A DNA stretch of 64,000 nt from Nostoc sp. PCC 7107 (GTDB lineage Bacteria; Cyanobacteriota; Cyanobacteriia; Cyanobacteriales; Nostocaceae), in NCBI RefSeq assembly GCF_000316625.1, contig NC_019676.1:6156501-6220500 (forward strand), written 5' to 3'. This document shows, in pieces, positions 35,900-45,290 of the stretch (positions within the stretch are counted from its first letter, which is position 1; each line of letters opens with the position of its first letter). Under the pieces are notes generated by a model that was not told the DNA's origin, made no database searches, and worked only from the letters and a program-made list of their open reading frames with translations. The position numbers and the translations under genes were made by a program.

Positions 35900-38146
35900 A
35901 TGGCTGATAAGACGATTGATTTGACAAATTGCGATCGCGAGCCGATTCATATTCCTGGATTAATTCAGCCTCACGGGGTCTTGCTTGTTTTGCAAGATTC
36001 TCATCTCGAAATCATTCAAGTAAGTAGTAATACTCAAAAAATCATTGGTTATCAACCAGAGGAACTACTAGGCAAACATTTGTCAGACTTACTAGATGCC
36101 AAACAAATTCAGAAAATTCAGCAATGCCTGACAGAAGATTTCGAGAGTATTAATCCCCTCAACTTGTCACTCAAGTATTTAAATAAATCTATGTATTTTG
36201 ATGGAATTGTCCATCGTTTAGATTCAGTCATTATTTTGGAACTAGAACCAAAAAAGGCAAAACAAAAAACCGATTTTGTTGACTTTTATCACCAGGTGAA
36301 GGGAACTATTACCCGGATTCAAAAAGCACCCACGTTGCTGGAGATGTGCCAGATTGTGGTGAAAGAAGTTCGGCACATTACTGGTTTTGAGCGTGTCATG
36401 GTCTATCGATTTGATCCTGAAGGTGCAGGCTGCGTCATTGCTGAAGATACTGACCAGGAAATACCTTATCTGGATTTACACTACCCGCCTTCTGATATTC
36501 CCAAGCAAGCCCGGCATCTCTACACCCTCAATTGGCTGCGGCTGATTCCAGATGTCAACTATCAGCCTGTCGCTTTAATCCCTCCAAATCAACCCCTCAA
36601 TTTGAGTTTGTCGGTGTTACGGAGTGTCTCGCCAATTCACTTGGAATATATGCAAAATATGGGCGTGACGGCTTCCATGTCCATTTCTCTGCTGCAAAAT
36701 CAACAGATGTGGGGATTAATTGCCTGTCATCATTCGTCACCTAAATATATTCCTTACAACATCCGTACCAATTGTGAATTTATTGGACAGGTGATGTCTG
36801 TAGAACTGGCAAATAAAGAAGCTAGTGAAGACACTGACTACAAAATGCAGTTGAAGTCATTACAAACTCAATTTGTCGAGGCTTTATCTCAAACTAAGTA
36901 TTTTCTTGATGGAATGGTGCAGTTGCAATCGCAATTACTCAATCTAGTAAAAGCTACTGGAGTGGTTATTTACAGCAGTAACCAGTGCATTCAAGTAGGG
37001 GAAACACCCTCAGAGGCAGAAGTTCATGCTTTACTCAACTGGATTAAACCACAACTGCATCAAGGTTTGTTTGAAACGCGATCGCTCTCCAAAAATTATC
37101 CTGCGGCTGAGTCGTTTCAAGCGATCGCCAGTGGAGTATTAGCCCTAGAAATTTCTAAAGTACATCACAATTACATTATCTGGTTTCGTCCAGAAGTTAT
37201 TCAAACTGTGAATTGGGGGGGCAACCCTCACAAGCCTGTAGAAGTTTTGTCAAATGGCAGTTTACGGATGTCGCCGCGCAAATCTTTCGCGTTGTGGCAA
37301 GAAACAGTGCGGGGTTGTGCTTTACCTTGGAAACCCTGCGAAATTGCAGCAGTCAACGAATTGCGGATTTTAATTGTCGGTATTGTGTTACGCCAAGCTG
37401 ACGAATTGGCTGCAATGAATTTTGAATTACAACGCAGCAATGAAGAACTTGATTCCTTTGCTTATATTGCTTCCCACGATTTGAAGGAACCACTGCGCGG
37501 CATTCACAACTACGCTAACTTTTTGATGGAAGATTATGCAGAAATATTGAATGAGGATGGAATAGCCAAACTGCAAACCCTGGTGCGGTTGACGCAACGG
37601 ATGGAAGACCTGATCAATTCACTGCTGTATTTCTCTCGACTGGGACGCGCCGAAATCATGCGGCAAACAGTGAACTTGCATGATTTATTACAGCAGGTAA
37701 TCAACACCTTCAGCATTACACGACCGCAAAGTGAAATTGAATTTCGGATTCCGCAAACTCTGCCCAATATGGAGTGCGATCGCGCCCAGGTGAATGAACT
37801 TTTCACTAACCTCATCAGCAACGCCATTAAGTATAACGATAAAGCCCAAAAGTGGGTCGAAATTGGCTACATTCAGCAGGAGTCGCCCAACACTCCGCTG
37901 TTAACAGCACTACCAATTTTTTACGTCCGTGATAACGGCATTGGTATCCTGGAAAAGCATCTCGACAAAATCTTTCAAATCTTCCGCCGCTTGCATGGAC
38001 GGGATGAGTTTGGCGGGGGAACTGGTGCCGGGTTAACTATTGCCCGCAAAATTGTGGAACGGCACGGAGGGAGAATTTGGGTAGAATCTACACCTACTCA
38101 AGGTAGTACATTTTACTTCACATTAGCGCCGGAGGCAATCGCTTGA
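35900..38146 (+). CDS. cphB: biliverdin-type phytochrome histidine kinase (CphB/BphP-like)
   Basis: A 748-residue photoreceptor: PAS (about 10-110), GAF (130-305), PHY (315-490), HisKA with FAYIASHDLKEPL (phospho-His near 524), HATPase with NLISNAIKYN, DNGIGI and GGGTGAGLTI. The GAF segment has SDIPKQARHLYTLNWLR, as in phytochromes, but reads SPIHLEYMQNMG where Cph1 has Cys before His, so the phycocyanobilin cysteine is replaced by Ile. The N-terminus has NCDREPIHIPG with Cys11, the biliverdin attachment position of bacteriophytochromes, as in CphB of Calothrix and AphB of Anabaena. Its stop overlaps the start of a response-regulator gene. It should switch between red and far-red forms and phosphorylate that partner. 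Confidence 0.9.
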   Translation: MADKTIDLTNCDREPIHIPGLIQPHGVLLVLQDSHLEIIQVSSNTQKIIGYQPEELLGKHLSDLLDAKQIQKIQQCLTEDFESINPLNLSLKYLNKSMYFDGIVHRLDSVIILELEPKKAKQKTDFVDFYHQVKGTITRIQKAPTLLEMCQIVVKEVRHITGFERVMVYRFDPEGAGCVIAEDTDQEIPYLDLHYPPSDIPKQARHLYTLNWLRLIPDVNYQPVALIPPNQPLNLSLSVLRSVSPIHLEYMQNMGVTASMSISLLQNQQMWGLIACHHSSPKYIPYNIRTNCEFIGQVMSVELANKEASEDTDYKMQLKSLQTQFVEALSQTKYFLDGMVQLQSQLLNLVKATGVVIYSSNQCIQVGETPSEAEVHALLNWIKPQLHQGLFETRSLSKNYPAAESFQAIASGVLALEISKVHHNYIIWFRPEVIQTVNWGGNPHKPVEVLSNGSLRMSPRKSFALWQETVRGCALPWKPCEIAAVNELRILIVGIVLRQADELAAMNFELQRSNEELDSFAYIASHDLKEPLRGIHNYANFLMEDYAEILNEDGIAKLQTLVRLTQRMEDLINSLLYFSRLGRAEIMRQTVNLHDLLQQVINTFSITRPQSEIEFRIPQTLPNMECDRAQVNELFTNLISNAIKYNDKAQKWVEIGYIQQESPNTPLLTALPIFYVRDNGIGILEKHLDKIFQIFRRLHGRDEFGGGTGAGLTIARKIVERHGGRIWVESTPTQGSTFYFTLAPEAIA

Positions 38147-38616
38147 ATTTCATTTCAACTTCGCCTATCCCCAAAATACCCCTGCTGTTAATTGTGGAAG
38201 ACAGTAATGAAGACTTTGAGGCACTACACAGATTGTTACAGCGATCGCCCATTGCAATTTCCATTCAGCGATGTGTCAATGGTGAGCAAGCCTTAGCATT
38301 TCTTTACCGTACTGGTAACTATAGCGATCGCGAAATTTCCTTAATGCCGGGGTTGATTGTCCTGGATTTAAACCTACCTGGAACCGATGGTAGAGAGGTA
38401 TTGCGCCAGATCAAACAAGATGATCATCTCAAAACTGTTCCAGTTGTCGTGTTCACTACATCCAATAACCCCAAAGATATCGAAGATTGTTACCGATACG
38501 GAGTTAACAGCTACATCGTTAAGCCGATAAATTTTGAGCAATTAAAACGAGATATACAAACACTGATCCGCTACTGGTTTGAGGTGACTAAGCTTCCTGA
38601 ACATCTGGAGTACTAA
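38143..38616 (+). CDS. rcpB: Rcp-type CheY-like response regulator
   Basis: A 157-residue single receiver domain: acidic pocket VEDSNEDFE, phospho-acceptor Asp in LIVLDLNLPG (about residue 76), Thr in VVFTTSN and Lys in YIVKPIN. It has no output domain, as expected for Rcp1/RcpA/RcpB partners of cyanobacterial phytochromes. The start is TTG at 38143, decided by a GGAGG seven bases upstream; it overlaps the phytochrome stop (TTGA), so translation is coupled. Its downstream target is unknown. Confidence 0.9.
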   Translation: MNFISTSPIPKIPLLLIVEDSNEDFEALHRLLQRSPIAISIQRCVNGEQALAFLYRTGNYSDREISLMPGLIVLDLNLPGTDGREVLRQIKQDDHLKTVPVVVFTTSNNPKDIEDCYRYGVNSYIVKPINFEQLKRDIQTLIRYWFEVTKLPEHLEY

Positions 38617-38813
38617 TCCTGGTTCTGTAAAAGTGCTGATACTGATTTTTTGTCAACCTGCACATTATTTTTAGTCTATCTCACTCTCTGAGCAAGTTAA
38701 CCAAAAATATTGAGCCTGAACTAGTTTATAACCGCTATGAAGAATACTTCAACTATTGATAATTCTCAGCTATATTAAATCTAGTTTCGTATTCTGATTC
38801 AAGAATTGCTTAA

Positions 38814-39200
38814 ATGGAAATACTTATTGAATCAACTAAAGAATTTGAACAAGATTTAGAAAAATTTAACAATAGGGAAAAATTCAAAATTATTAAAAAA
38901 TTGAATCGATATGTAGATTTAATTTCTAAAAATAGAAAGTTACTAGAAAATCAGGCATTTAAATTAAAAAATATTAAATTTAATACTGAGTATGATTCTT
39001 CTCTTTATGCGTTGATAATTGATAAAGATTTAAGAATTATCCTCACAATTGATGATGATCCGATTTTTGATGCTACTGTGATCACTTTATTTAGAGTTGT
39101 TAGTACTGAAAATGCTTCACAAGCATATAATTCAGTAGCAGAGTATCTCTACCAAGATTTTAGTATGAAAAGTCAAGAGATTGAGGTTCAGTCTAGCTGA
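38814..39200 (+). CDS. RelE/ParE-fold-like protein
   Basis: A 128-residue, Lys/Asn-rich protein. EFEQDLEKFNNREKFKIIKK, LENQAFKLKNIKF, SSLYALIIDKDLRIILTIDD and ATVITLFRVVST follow the helix-helix-beta-beta pattern of RelE/ParE-type toxins or mRNA interferase-fold proteins. It is low in GC compared with its neighbours. Its TGA stop overlaps the next ATG by one base, so it is co-translated with a second RelE-like protein; no antitoxin is seen. Catalytic residues cannot be assigned. It could be a toxin, a detoxified relative, or an unusual pair partner. Confidence 0.6.
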   Translation: MEILIESTKEFEQDLEKFNNREKFKIIKKLNRYVDLISKNRKLLENQAFKLKNIKFNTEYDSSLYALIIDKDLRIILTIDDDPIFDATVITLFRVVSTENASQAYNSVAEYLYQDFSMKSQEIEVQSS

Positions 39201-39532
39201 TGCCACAGATTAAACCACTTCTAGATGAACATGGTGTAATTTATGAAGCTATGAAGATTTTACCTGATGAATTAAAAATTGATTTTTTAGCAGCTTTAGC
39301 AGAATTAGAAGATAATGAATGCCATAGAACTAGAACTTTCCCCAAAACCAGACTGCGGAAAGTTAAAGGCATTAAACAAGCAATATATCGCGCCGATATT
39401 GATAAATTATCTGGCTGGCGCATTCATTTACAATATATTGATGGGAAAATTCATTTAAATGATATTATCGAAGGGCAACGTCATGATGATGTGATTGAAG
39501 TTATTAAATCTAAAAAACATAGATATGAGTAG
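39200..39532 (+). CDS. RelE-like protein, second of a tandem pair
   Basis: A 110-residue protein. KILPDELKIDFLAALAELED is helical, RTRTFPKTRLRKVKGIKQAI and YRADIDKLSGWRIHLQYIDG form the beta core with a run of basic residues, and KIHLNDIIEGQRHDDVIEVI with a final KSKKHRYE resembles RelE-type endings. It overlaps the upstream gene by one base. Two RelE-like folds in a row without a recognisable DNA-binding antitoxin is atypical. One of the two may have taken over the antitoxin role. Confidence 0.62.
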   Translation: MPQIKPLLDEHGVIYEAMKILPDELKIDFLAALAELEDNECHRTRTFPKTRLRKVKGIKQAIYRADIDKLSGWRIHLQYIDGKIHLNDIIEGQRHDDVIEVIKSKKHRYE

Positions 39533-39768
39533 ATACAGCAAACTTCAAGTGATCATTTTTTCAGCTTGAACAGCAGTTTGCCTGTATGATTCCTGAATTA
39601 TTACAGATTTTTGACTGTGAAACTGCTACTTTTGTTTTAGATTTAAAAAGTTTGTGTTTGATTGACATTTTTGGTTTACTACTTTGTCCTGGTGTTACAT
39701 AATCGATAACAAGATTGATGGTATTTTATTTTTGAACAAACTTCTTTATCCTAATCGCAATACAAGCT

Positions 39769-40407
39769 ATGACACTCAATTTATATTTACTGCGACATGG
39801 AGAAACTACTTTTAGTCAAAGTGGTAATTTCTGCGGTGAAACTGATGCAGAGTTGACAAAAGAAGGAATGCAGATGGCATCGAGTTTTGCCGATGTTTAT
39901 CAAAAATTGGACTGGGAAGCTGTTTATGTTAGCCCGATGAAGCGCACAATTGCAACTGCCAAGCCATTTTGTGATGCGATTGGTATGGAGATGCAGTTGC
40001 GTGATGGACTAAGAGAAGGTAGTTACGGACAATGGGAAACTAAGAGTAAATCGTTTATCGAAGAGAATTACGCTCAAAACTATATCAAATGGTTGACAGA
40101 ACCTGCTTGGAATGCGCCAAAAGGCGGAGAAACTGCGGTAGAAATTGCTAACCGTTCTATGCCTGTAATTGCGGAAATTCAAGAAAAACATCCCCAAGGT
40201 AATATTTTAGTAGTTTCCCATAAAGCCACGATTCGGATTATGCTTTGCAGTTTACTAGGAATTGATTTGGGGCGCTATCGCTATCGGGTGAATATTTTGG
40301 TTGCGTCAGTAAGTATGGTGAAATTTGATGTTAATGGCCCTTTGTTAGAAATATTAGGTGATCGCCATCATATACCCGATCATATTCGCTCTCGTCCAGG
40401 AACATAA
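39769..40407 (+). CDS. histidine phosphatase family protein (phosphoglycerate-mutase-like)
   Basis: A 212-residue protein with the catalytic LRHGETTFSQSGNF (RHG, with the phospho-His at residue 10), SPMKRTIATAKPF, the acid LREGSYGQWE and the second histidine in VVSHKATIRIML. Members include cofactor-dependent phosphoglycerate mutases and many broad phosphatases (for example CobC and sugar phosphatases). The 212-residue length and absence of the mutase C-terminal tail favour a phosphatase. The gene stands alone, with 236 bases upstream. Confidence 0.9.
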   Translation: MTLNLYLLRHGETTFSQSGNFCGETDAELTKEGMQMASSFADVYQKLDWEAVYVSPMKRTIATAKPFCDAIGMEMQLRDGLREGSYGQWETKSKSFIEENYAQNYIKWLTEPAWNAPKGGETAVEIANRSMPVIAEIQEKHPQGNILVVSHKATIRIMLCSLLGIDLGRYRYRVNILVASVSMVKFDVNGPLLEILGDRHHIPDHIRSRPGT

Positions 40408-40550
40408 GAATTTTAAAAGATACTAATTTAGTACTTTCTTAGAAATAAGAGACAATCTATAAAGTAAATCTTAAGTAGGGTGTGTTGTGGCTTCAGCCTA
40501 ACGCACCGCCAGATGATGATGGTGCAGCTAATCTCGCAAAAATCTAGGCT

Positions 40551-40982
40551 TTACAAATAAGTAAAAAATTCCTCTGGAACTAACCGAAGTTCACCAGATT
40601 TAAACCGAGAAATCTCAACCCATAACGCCCGATGGTGATTGGTTCCTGATTCAGAAAACATTAAACTTTCTAGTTGATAAAACTTATAATCAACAAAATC
40701 ACATTGATAAAGCTGAATTATTTCATGACCTTGGCGATTATTATATATAAATAAGTTTTCAATACAACCCAAGTAGCGAATATTAGTTAACTCAGCTTGA
40801 ATTTCTTCTTGAAATTCTCGCTGTAAAGCTGCGTGACTAGTTTCACCAAAATCAACGCCACCACCCAAGGCGCGGTAAAAATGAGACTGCTTTGCTAGGT
40901 CATAGCCTTCGGAAACAAAAATGCGTTCGCCATCCCGAATTAGTCCTAAAGCTATGACCCGAATTTCTCCTGATTGACTCAT
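40551..40982 (-). CDS. Nudix hydrolase
   Basis: A 143-residue protein with the Nudix box GGGVDFGETSHAALQREFQEE (about residues 40-60), matching G-x5-E-x7-R-E-x2-E-E and so binding the catalytic metal. The family hydrolyses nucleoside diphosphates linked to other groups; the substrate is not deducible. It begins eight bases after the DUF3531-like gene ends and is probably co-transcribed with it. Confidence 0.9.
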   Translation of the reverse strand: MSQSGEIRVIALGLIRDGERIFVSEGYDLAKQSHFYRALGGGVDFGETSHAALQREFQEEIQAELTNIRYLGCIENLFIYNNRQGHEIIQLYQCDFVDYKFYQLESLMFSESGTNHHRALWVEISRFKSGELRLVPEEFFTYL

Positions 40983-40990
40983 TCTGGTTA

Positions 40991-41443
40991 CTAATTATCG
41001 TATATGGAGTAAGAACGGCTTTCGCTGTCTTCTACAGGCCAATCTTCATTTTCGCCGCCAATATACAATTGTTCAATAGTGACATATTCTTCACTAAGCT
41101 GGGTAAGGGCGTTGATTAAAATATCTAAAGCGATCGCATCACTAGTTCCCAAGTCAAACCAACAACGCGCCCATTGTCCTTCGTATTCAATCTCACCCAT
41201 GTTGTGCATCAAAGCCAACAAGCTTTTATCATACCCTTGTGGGTCATAATCCAGATAGCTGATTTCCAGCCCTGTGTCCTGGACTTGCAAATTTTCAGCG
41301 TTAAATGCACCCAATTTGCCTAAGTAAAACCAGGAATTAAAAACTTCTTCTATGTACTCTTTTTCTCGTTGAGAAGGTACGGTACTAAAACCCAACCAAA
41401 TCCAGACATCAAAGGGATTAATTTCTCGAAACTGAATGTGCAT
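40991..41443 (-). CDS. DUF3531-like protein
   Basis: A 150-residue acidic protein beginning MHIQFREINPFDVWIWLGF, then EEVFNSWFYLGKLGAFNAEN and LQVQDTGLEISYLDYDPQGY, and MGEIEYEGQWARCWFDLGTS. I recall this as the DUF3531 family of cyanobacteria and plastids. The function is unknown. It precedes the Nudix gene by eight bases in the same direction. Confidence 0.78.
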   Translation of the reverse strand: MHIQFREINPFDVWIWLGFSTVPSQREKEYIEEVFNSWFYLGKLGAFNAENLQVQDTGLEISYLDYDPQGYDKSLLALMHNMGEIEYEGQWARCWFDLGTSDAIALDILINALTQLSEEYVTIEQLYIGGENEDWPVEDSESRSYSIYDN

Positions 41444-41566
41444 TCAAATAACTCAATTACTTTTACTCAAAATAAGCATATCAAAGAGATGGCTAATCAA
41501 GAATCAAGCCTCAAGGCTGAGAACTGAAGCCTCAAATTTCCGACTTCAGACTTCAGACTTTTTTGA

Positions 41567-42502
41567 TTATCTACCAGAATTATTGAGTTGATTGACCGCA
41601 CTATTGCGTTCTCGCTCAATTTGTTTGACTAAACTAGCGGGTAATTGGGATTTTTTGGTCAAAGCTTTGTCAAAATTAGCGATCGCATCTCGCAGCAACT
41701 CTTGACTTTTTTCCCGTCTTCCCTTTTCCTTGAGGATTTGGGCTTTGAGATAATACAACTCTGGGTTATCTGGTGCGCCTTGAATCGCCTGATTAGCATA
41801 ATCTAAGGCTTGAGTGTATTGTTTCAAATCTCGGTAGCCAATCGCAATTCCCCGATCAGCCAAATATCTTGGTGCTGCACTTGTCTCTAACCGCCCAATC
41901 GCCTCATCAGGATTGGCAAAAGGCAAATTCACAGATAGCATTAAATCCATGTAGCCCTTGAGCAAATTCAGTTCTGGGTCTTTGGGCGAAATCGCTTCGG
42001 CTTTATCTAAATACTGGTAAACTTGGCGTAACCGACCTAAAGCTTGGGTAGCACCTTTCGCCCCACCTTCCCGCGTCACAATTACCGCACCTTCAAAAAA
42101 ATGCCCAACGGCAGTGTATAAATTACCACGCAAAGGATCACTGGCAACTAATTTCTGCCCAGTCTCTAGAATTTGCTGGCTATAGTTATTTAAACCTGTG
42201 AAATCGCCCTTGGTATATGCTAACGATGCTTGCATTGCATAAGCTAAAGGTTCATTGGGTTCTGTGGCTAAGGCTTCCTTGAGGTGACGTTCGGCTTCGG
42301 GATAATTACCTTGTTGGAAAATAGCTTTAAAAGCTGCTTCTGTATGATCGCCAATTTGATGTGGTTCGTTGCGGCCAAAGGGATCGCCAGCTAAAGATGG
42401 AGTTACCCACAGACTAAAGGCGATCGCAGTTGTCAAACTTGTCTGAGCAAATCTACTTAATTTAGTAAATACTATTTTTGTAGCGGGAAATAATTGAGTC
42501 AT
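41567..42502 (-). CDS. secreted TPR-repeat protein
   Basis: A 311-residue protein from ATG 42502, with GAGGG seven bases upstream; a GTG at 42508 adds only two residues. The N-terminus TTAIAFSLWVTPSLAGDPFG is a signal peptide. Tetratricopeptide units follow: FQQGNYPEAERHLKEALATE, LAYAMQASLAYTKGDF, LKQYTQALDYANQAI and ELYYLKAQILKEKGRR. The pattern fits the cyanobacterial Sll0314/Alr1548-type TPR family. It probably acts as a periplasmic protein-protein interaction scaffold; no enzymatic domain is seen. Confidence 0.85.
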   Translation of the reverse strand: MTQLFPATKIVFTKLSRFAQTSLTTAIAFSLWVTPSLAGDPFGRNEPHQIGDHTEAAFKAIFQQGNYPEAERHLKEALATEPNEPLAYAMQASLAYTKGDFTGLNNYSQQILETGQKLVASDPLRGNLYTAVGHFFEGAVIVTREGGAKGATQALGRLRQVYQYLDKAEAISPKDPELNLLKGYMDLMLSVNLPFANPDEAIGRLETSAAPRYLADRGIAIGYRDLKQYTQALDYANQAIQGAPDNPELYYLKAQILKEKGRREKSQELLRDAIANFDKALTKKSQLPASLVKQIERERNSAVNQLNNSGR

Positions 42503-42816
42503 TAGCACCCTCAGAATAATTGCGGTTGAAATAGGTTTATATGTTACCTACAATGCCAAAAAATTTTCATCTTAATTGAGTTCTATTTTCAGTCAACACA
42601 TTCTCAACAGGTTGACTTGGCTAATTTTTACAAGTTCCCCTAATTGTTACCGTCCTGAATTCAAGGTTCTTCTGCCAAAATGGAGAGATAGTTTGGCTGT
42701 GAGATTATGCTTGAAGCCAGTAACATGGCATAAAGAAGGGAGGAATTTTCCGATTGTGCTTGGTGTAGTTAACCTTAGTTAGTGAGTCATTCGCCAATTT
42801 TTGGTAATTTTAACAA
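42503..42816. other. divergent spacer between TPR and ABC ATPase genes
   Basis: A 314-base spacer. A 68-codon plus-strand frame (42576-42782, TTG start) has no recognisable pattern and no ribosome binding site, so I do not call it. Promoters for both flanking genes must be here but cannot be assigned. Confidence 0.5.
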
Positions 42817-43491
42817 ATGCTCTATCTCAGAAATTTAATTTATCATCCCACAGCTTGCCCAACCGCAATTCTCAAGTCAATTAACCTAGAATTACCGCCT
42901 CAGCAGTTAGGTTTAATTATCGGCCCCAGTGGTTCTGGCAAAAGCACCTTACTCGAAATTTTGTCGGGACTAGCCGAACCAACTTCCGGTGGAGTGTTTT
43001 GGCGAGAACAAGAACTCATCGCCGAACAGCTGCAACAACTAGCTGGAATTGTGTTTCAGTTTCCCGAACGGCACTTTTGCGGCGGGACAATTTTAGAAGA
43101 ATTACGCTTAGGACATCCTGAGTTAGGTTCAGAACGAGTGAAGCAAGCCCTGAGTGAAGTGGGATTAGAGCATTTATCATTGTCTGCTGCGCCTTATGCT
43201 TTAAGTGGCGGACAGCAACGGCGTTTAGCCTTAGCAGTGCAATTGATTCGTCAACCAAACGTCTTGTTATTAGATGAACCTACGGCCGGTTTAGATTGGT
43301 CAATGCGCCAGCAACTAGTCAATTTATTGGCGAAACTGAAACAAGATTGGACATTGTTAGTAGTAACACATGATGCTGGAGATATGTTAGCGATCGCCGA
43401 CTGTTGTTGGACACTCAATCACGGTGAACTACAATCAGTTGATCCAGCCACACTTAGTAGTAAAGTGAAAGAACCCCTACCAGCAGCGTGA
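42817..43491 (+). CDS. ABC transporter ATP-binding protein (ECF/CbiO-like)
   Basis: A 224-residue ATPase with Walker A GPSGSGKST, Q-loop VFQFPERHFCGGTILEEL, signature LSGGQQRRLALAVQL, Walker B VLLLDEPTAGLD and H-loop VTHD. The FQFPE Q-loop and compact size resemble energy-coupling factor (EcfA/CbiO) ATPases for vitamins and metals. No membrane partner lies next to it, so it may be an orphan component. rsmG follows 68 bases downstream on the same strand. Confidence 0.88.
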   Translation: MLYLRNLIYHPTACPTAILKSINLELPPQQLGLIIGPSGSGKSTLLEILSGLAEPTSGGVFWREQELIAEQLQQLAGIVFQFPERHFCGGTILEELRLGHPELGSERVKQALSEVGLEHLSLSAAPYALSGGQQRRLALAVQLIRQPNVLLLDEPTAGLDWSMRQQLVNLLAKLKQDWTLLVVTHDAGDMLAIADCCWTLNHGELQSVDPATLSSKVKEPLPAA

Positions 43492-43559
43492 CTTCAGAAG
43501 TATGAAGTATAAAATTTCATTTTTGAGTCTTCTGACGATTGACCATTGACTAATGACTA

Positions 43560-44309
43560 ATGACTAATTCCACAACTCCCTTGCTGCCAGAAATGGCAGA
43601 AATTTGGCAGCAAACCCTCAATTGGCAACCAACTACACAGCAACAGACACAATTCCAGCAACTTTATGAGTTAATTTTGGCAGGTAACAGCCAATTAAAC
43701 TTAACTCGCATTACCGCACCCCAGGAATTTTGGGAAAAACATCTCTGGGATTCCTTGCGGGGAATTATACTGAACAACCAATTTATTCCATCTCTCCAAA
43801 CAGGTGCATCTGTAATTGATATTGGTACAGGTGCAGGTTTTCCCGGTGTTCCCGTAGGAATGATTGCACCCAACAGCACAGTTACTCTGCTAGATTCCAC
43901 CCGCAAAAAAGTTGCTTTTATCGATAAAGTATTAACTACACTAGAACTCATTAATTGCAAAACTCTCGTTGGCAGAGTTGAAGAAATCGGTCAACAAACC
44001 CAGCACCGCCAAATCTATGATCTTGCCCTTATCCGTGCCGTCGGTACAGCTTCCGAATGTGCAGAGTACAGCTTACCGTTAATTAAAAAAGGCGGTTTAG
44101 CCGTAATTTATAGAGGTACTTGGACAGAAGCAGAAACCACGGTTTTGCAAAATGCTGCGAAACAGCTAGGTGGTGAAATTGCAGCAATAGAATCATTCAC
44201 GACTCCCCTAACTAATAGCATTCGTCACTGTTTATATTTGCGAAAGATAGCAAGCACACCGCCTCAATTTCCCCGCGCGGTTGGTCTACCTCATCAAAAA
44301 CCATTGTGA
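43560..44309 (+). CDS. rsmG: 16S rRNA (guanine-527-N7)-methyltransferase RsmG
   Basis: A 249-residue protein with LNLTRITAPQEFWEKHLWDS (family signature), the SAM loop VIDIGTGAGFPGVPVGM, LLDSTRKKVAFIDKV and LALIRAVG. RsmG methylates N7 of G527 in the 530 loop of 16S rRNA, and its loss gives low-level streptomycin resistance in other bacteria. The upstream bases are a TAATGAC tandem repeat containing several ATG. The ATG at 43560 is used here, but a later Met (residue 12) is possible. Confidence 0.95.
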   Translation: MTNSTTPLLPEMAEIWQQTLNWQPTTQQQTQFQQLYELILAGNSQLNLTRITAPQEFWEKHLWDSLRGIILNNQFIPSLQTGASVIDIGTGAGFPGVPVGMIAPNSTVTLLDSTRKKVAFIDKVLTTLELINCKTLVGRVEEIGQQTQHRQIYDLALIRAVGTASECAEYSLPLIKKGGLAVIYRGTWTEAETTVLQNAAKQLGGEIAAIESFTTPLTNSIRHCLYLRKIASTPPQFPRAVGLPHQKPL

Positions 44310-44523
44310 CTTTGGAAGTCAAGCTTTAGTAGTCAAAGAATAAGAATCAAATTTTTTTATTTACCGAAACTCAGATAAATGAAGCTTTTTACTAGCTATT
44401 GACGCGAAACTTCTTTGTTCAGTTGGGGTTCAATAATTTTAAGAGCGTATAATCCTCTTCAATTGGCGCAATTTACCCAACAATGGGACGATAAATTATG
44501 GGACAAGCTATTTTTAAGGGTGT

Positions 44524-45018
44524 ATGTGTAGAGAAATAAGTCTAACTGAACAAAATAAAGATATCGTTCTTCAGTTCTATAGAGCATTTGATAATCGGAA
44601 TATTAGTCAGGCGTTGGCACTTCTATCCCCCAATTTTGTTGCTCACATGGCTGGCATACCTACTCCTCTTGACACTGAAGGTTTTAAAAAGTTCGGTATG
44701 GCTTTCTACTTAGCCTTTACGAACGGTCAACATACATTTGACCAAGTGCTTATTGAAGGAGATAAAGTCGTTACTTGCGGAACATTCACAGCTACACATC
44801 TTGGAGAGTTCCAAGGTCTTCCTCCAACAGGTAAGCAAATTAAGTTATCAATCATGCACATTGATCGCATTGAAAACGGCAAAATTGTAGAACATTGGGG
44901 GCAAGGCGATGCCTTTGGGTTAATGCAACAGTTAGGCATTATTTTTTTTCCAGGGCCTACACTTTTTCCGCATATTATTAAAAGTCTCTTATCCAAGCCG
45001 TTTAAGAAGCCAACATAA
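44524..45018 (+). CDS. SnoaL-like ester cyclase/NTF2-fold protein
   Basis: A 164-residue protein. VLQFYRAFDNRNISQALALL and FVAHMAGIP open an NTF2-like cone, with VVTCGTFTATHLGEFQGLPP, GKQIKLSIMHIDRIENGKIV and EHWGQGDAFGLMQQLGI as in SnoaL-type cyclases/ester cyclases. Such domains bind small hydrophobic ligands, and many are of unknown role. The gene stands alone. The last 20 residues (PHIIKSLLSKPFKKPT) are basic and go beyond the fold. Confidence 0.8.
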   Translation: MCREISLTEQNKDIVLQFYRAFDNRNISQALALLSPNFVAHMAGIPTPLDTEGFKKFGMAFYLAFTNGQHTFDQVLIEGDKVVTCGTFTATHLGEFQGLPPTGKQIKLSIMHIDRIENGKIVEHWGQGDAFGLMQQLGIIFFPGPTLFPHIIKSLLSKPFKKPT

Positions 45019-45290
45019 ATTAATAACTCAGGGATATAATATCCATCTCAGATAGCCCCGACCTCGCAATAGAGATGCACCACATTAACTTTAAAAGCAT
45101 TGATTTATTTGGGTGACAACCAGTATTTAGTAACAAATTAATGGCGGAATTTACTTACTTTTAGTGCATTGTAATTATCGCTTGACTTGGGGCGATCGCA
45201 ATCACACCCCATAATATTATGCTGGACTAGCTTTTTTCTGGACTCAAGCGGCTGTAATATTAGCAACAGAAGATTCTGGGAGTAAATTCC

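Noticed and set aside
42576-42782. 68-codon plus-strand frame between the TPR and ABC ATPase genes
   Set aside because: TTG start, no ribosome binding site, no recognisable pattern; treated as spacer.
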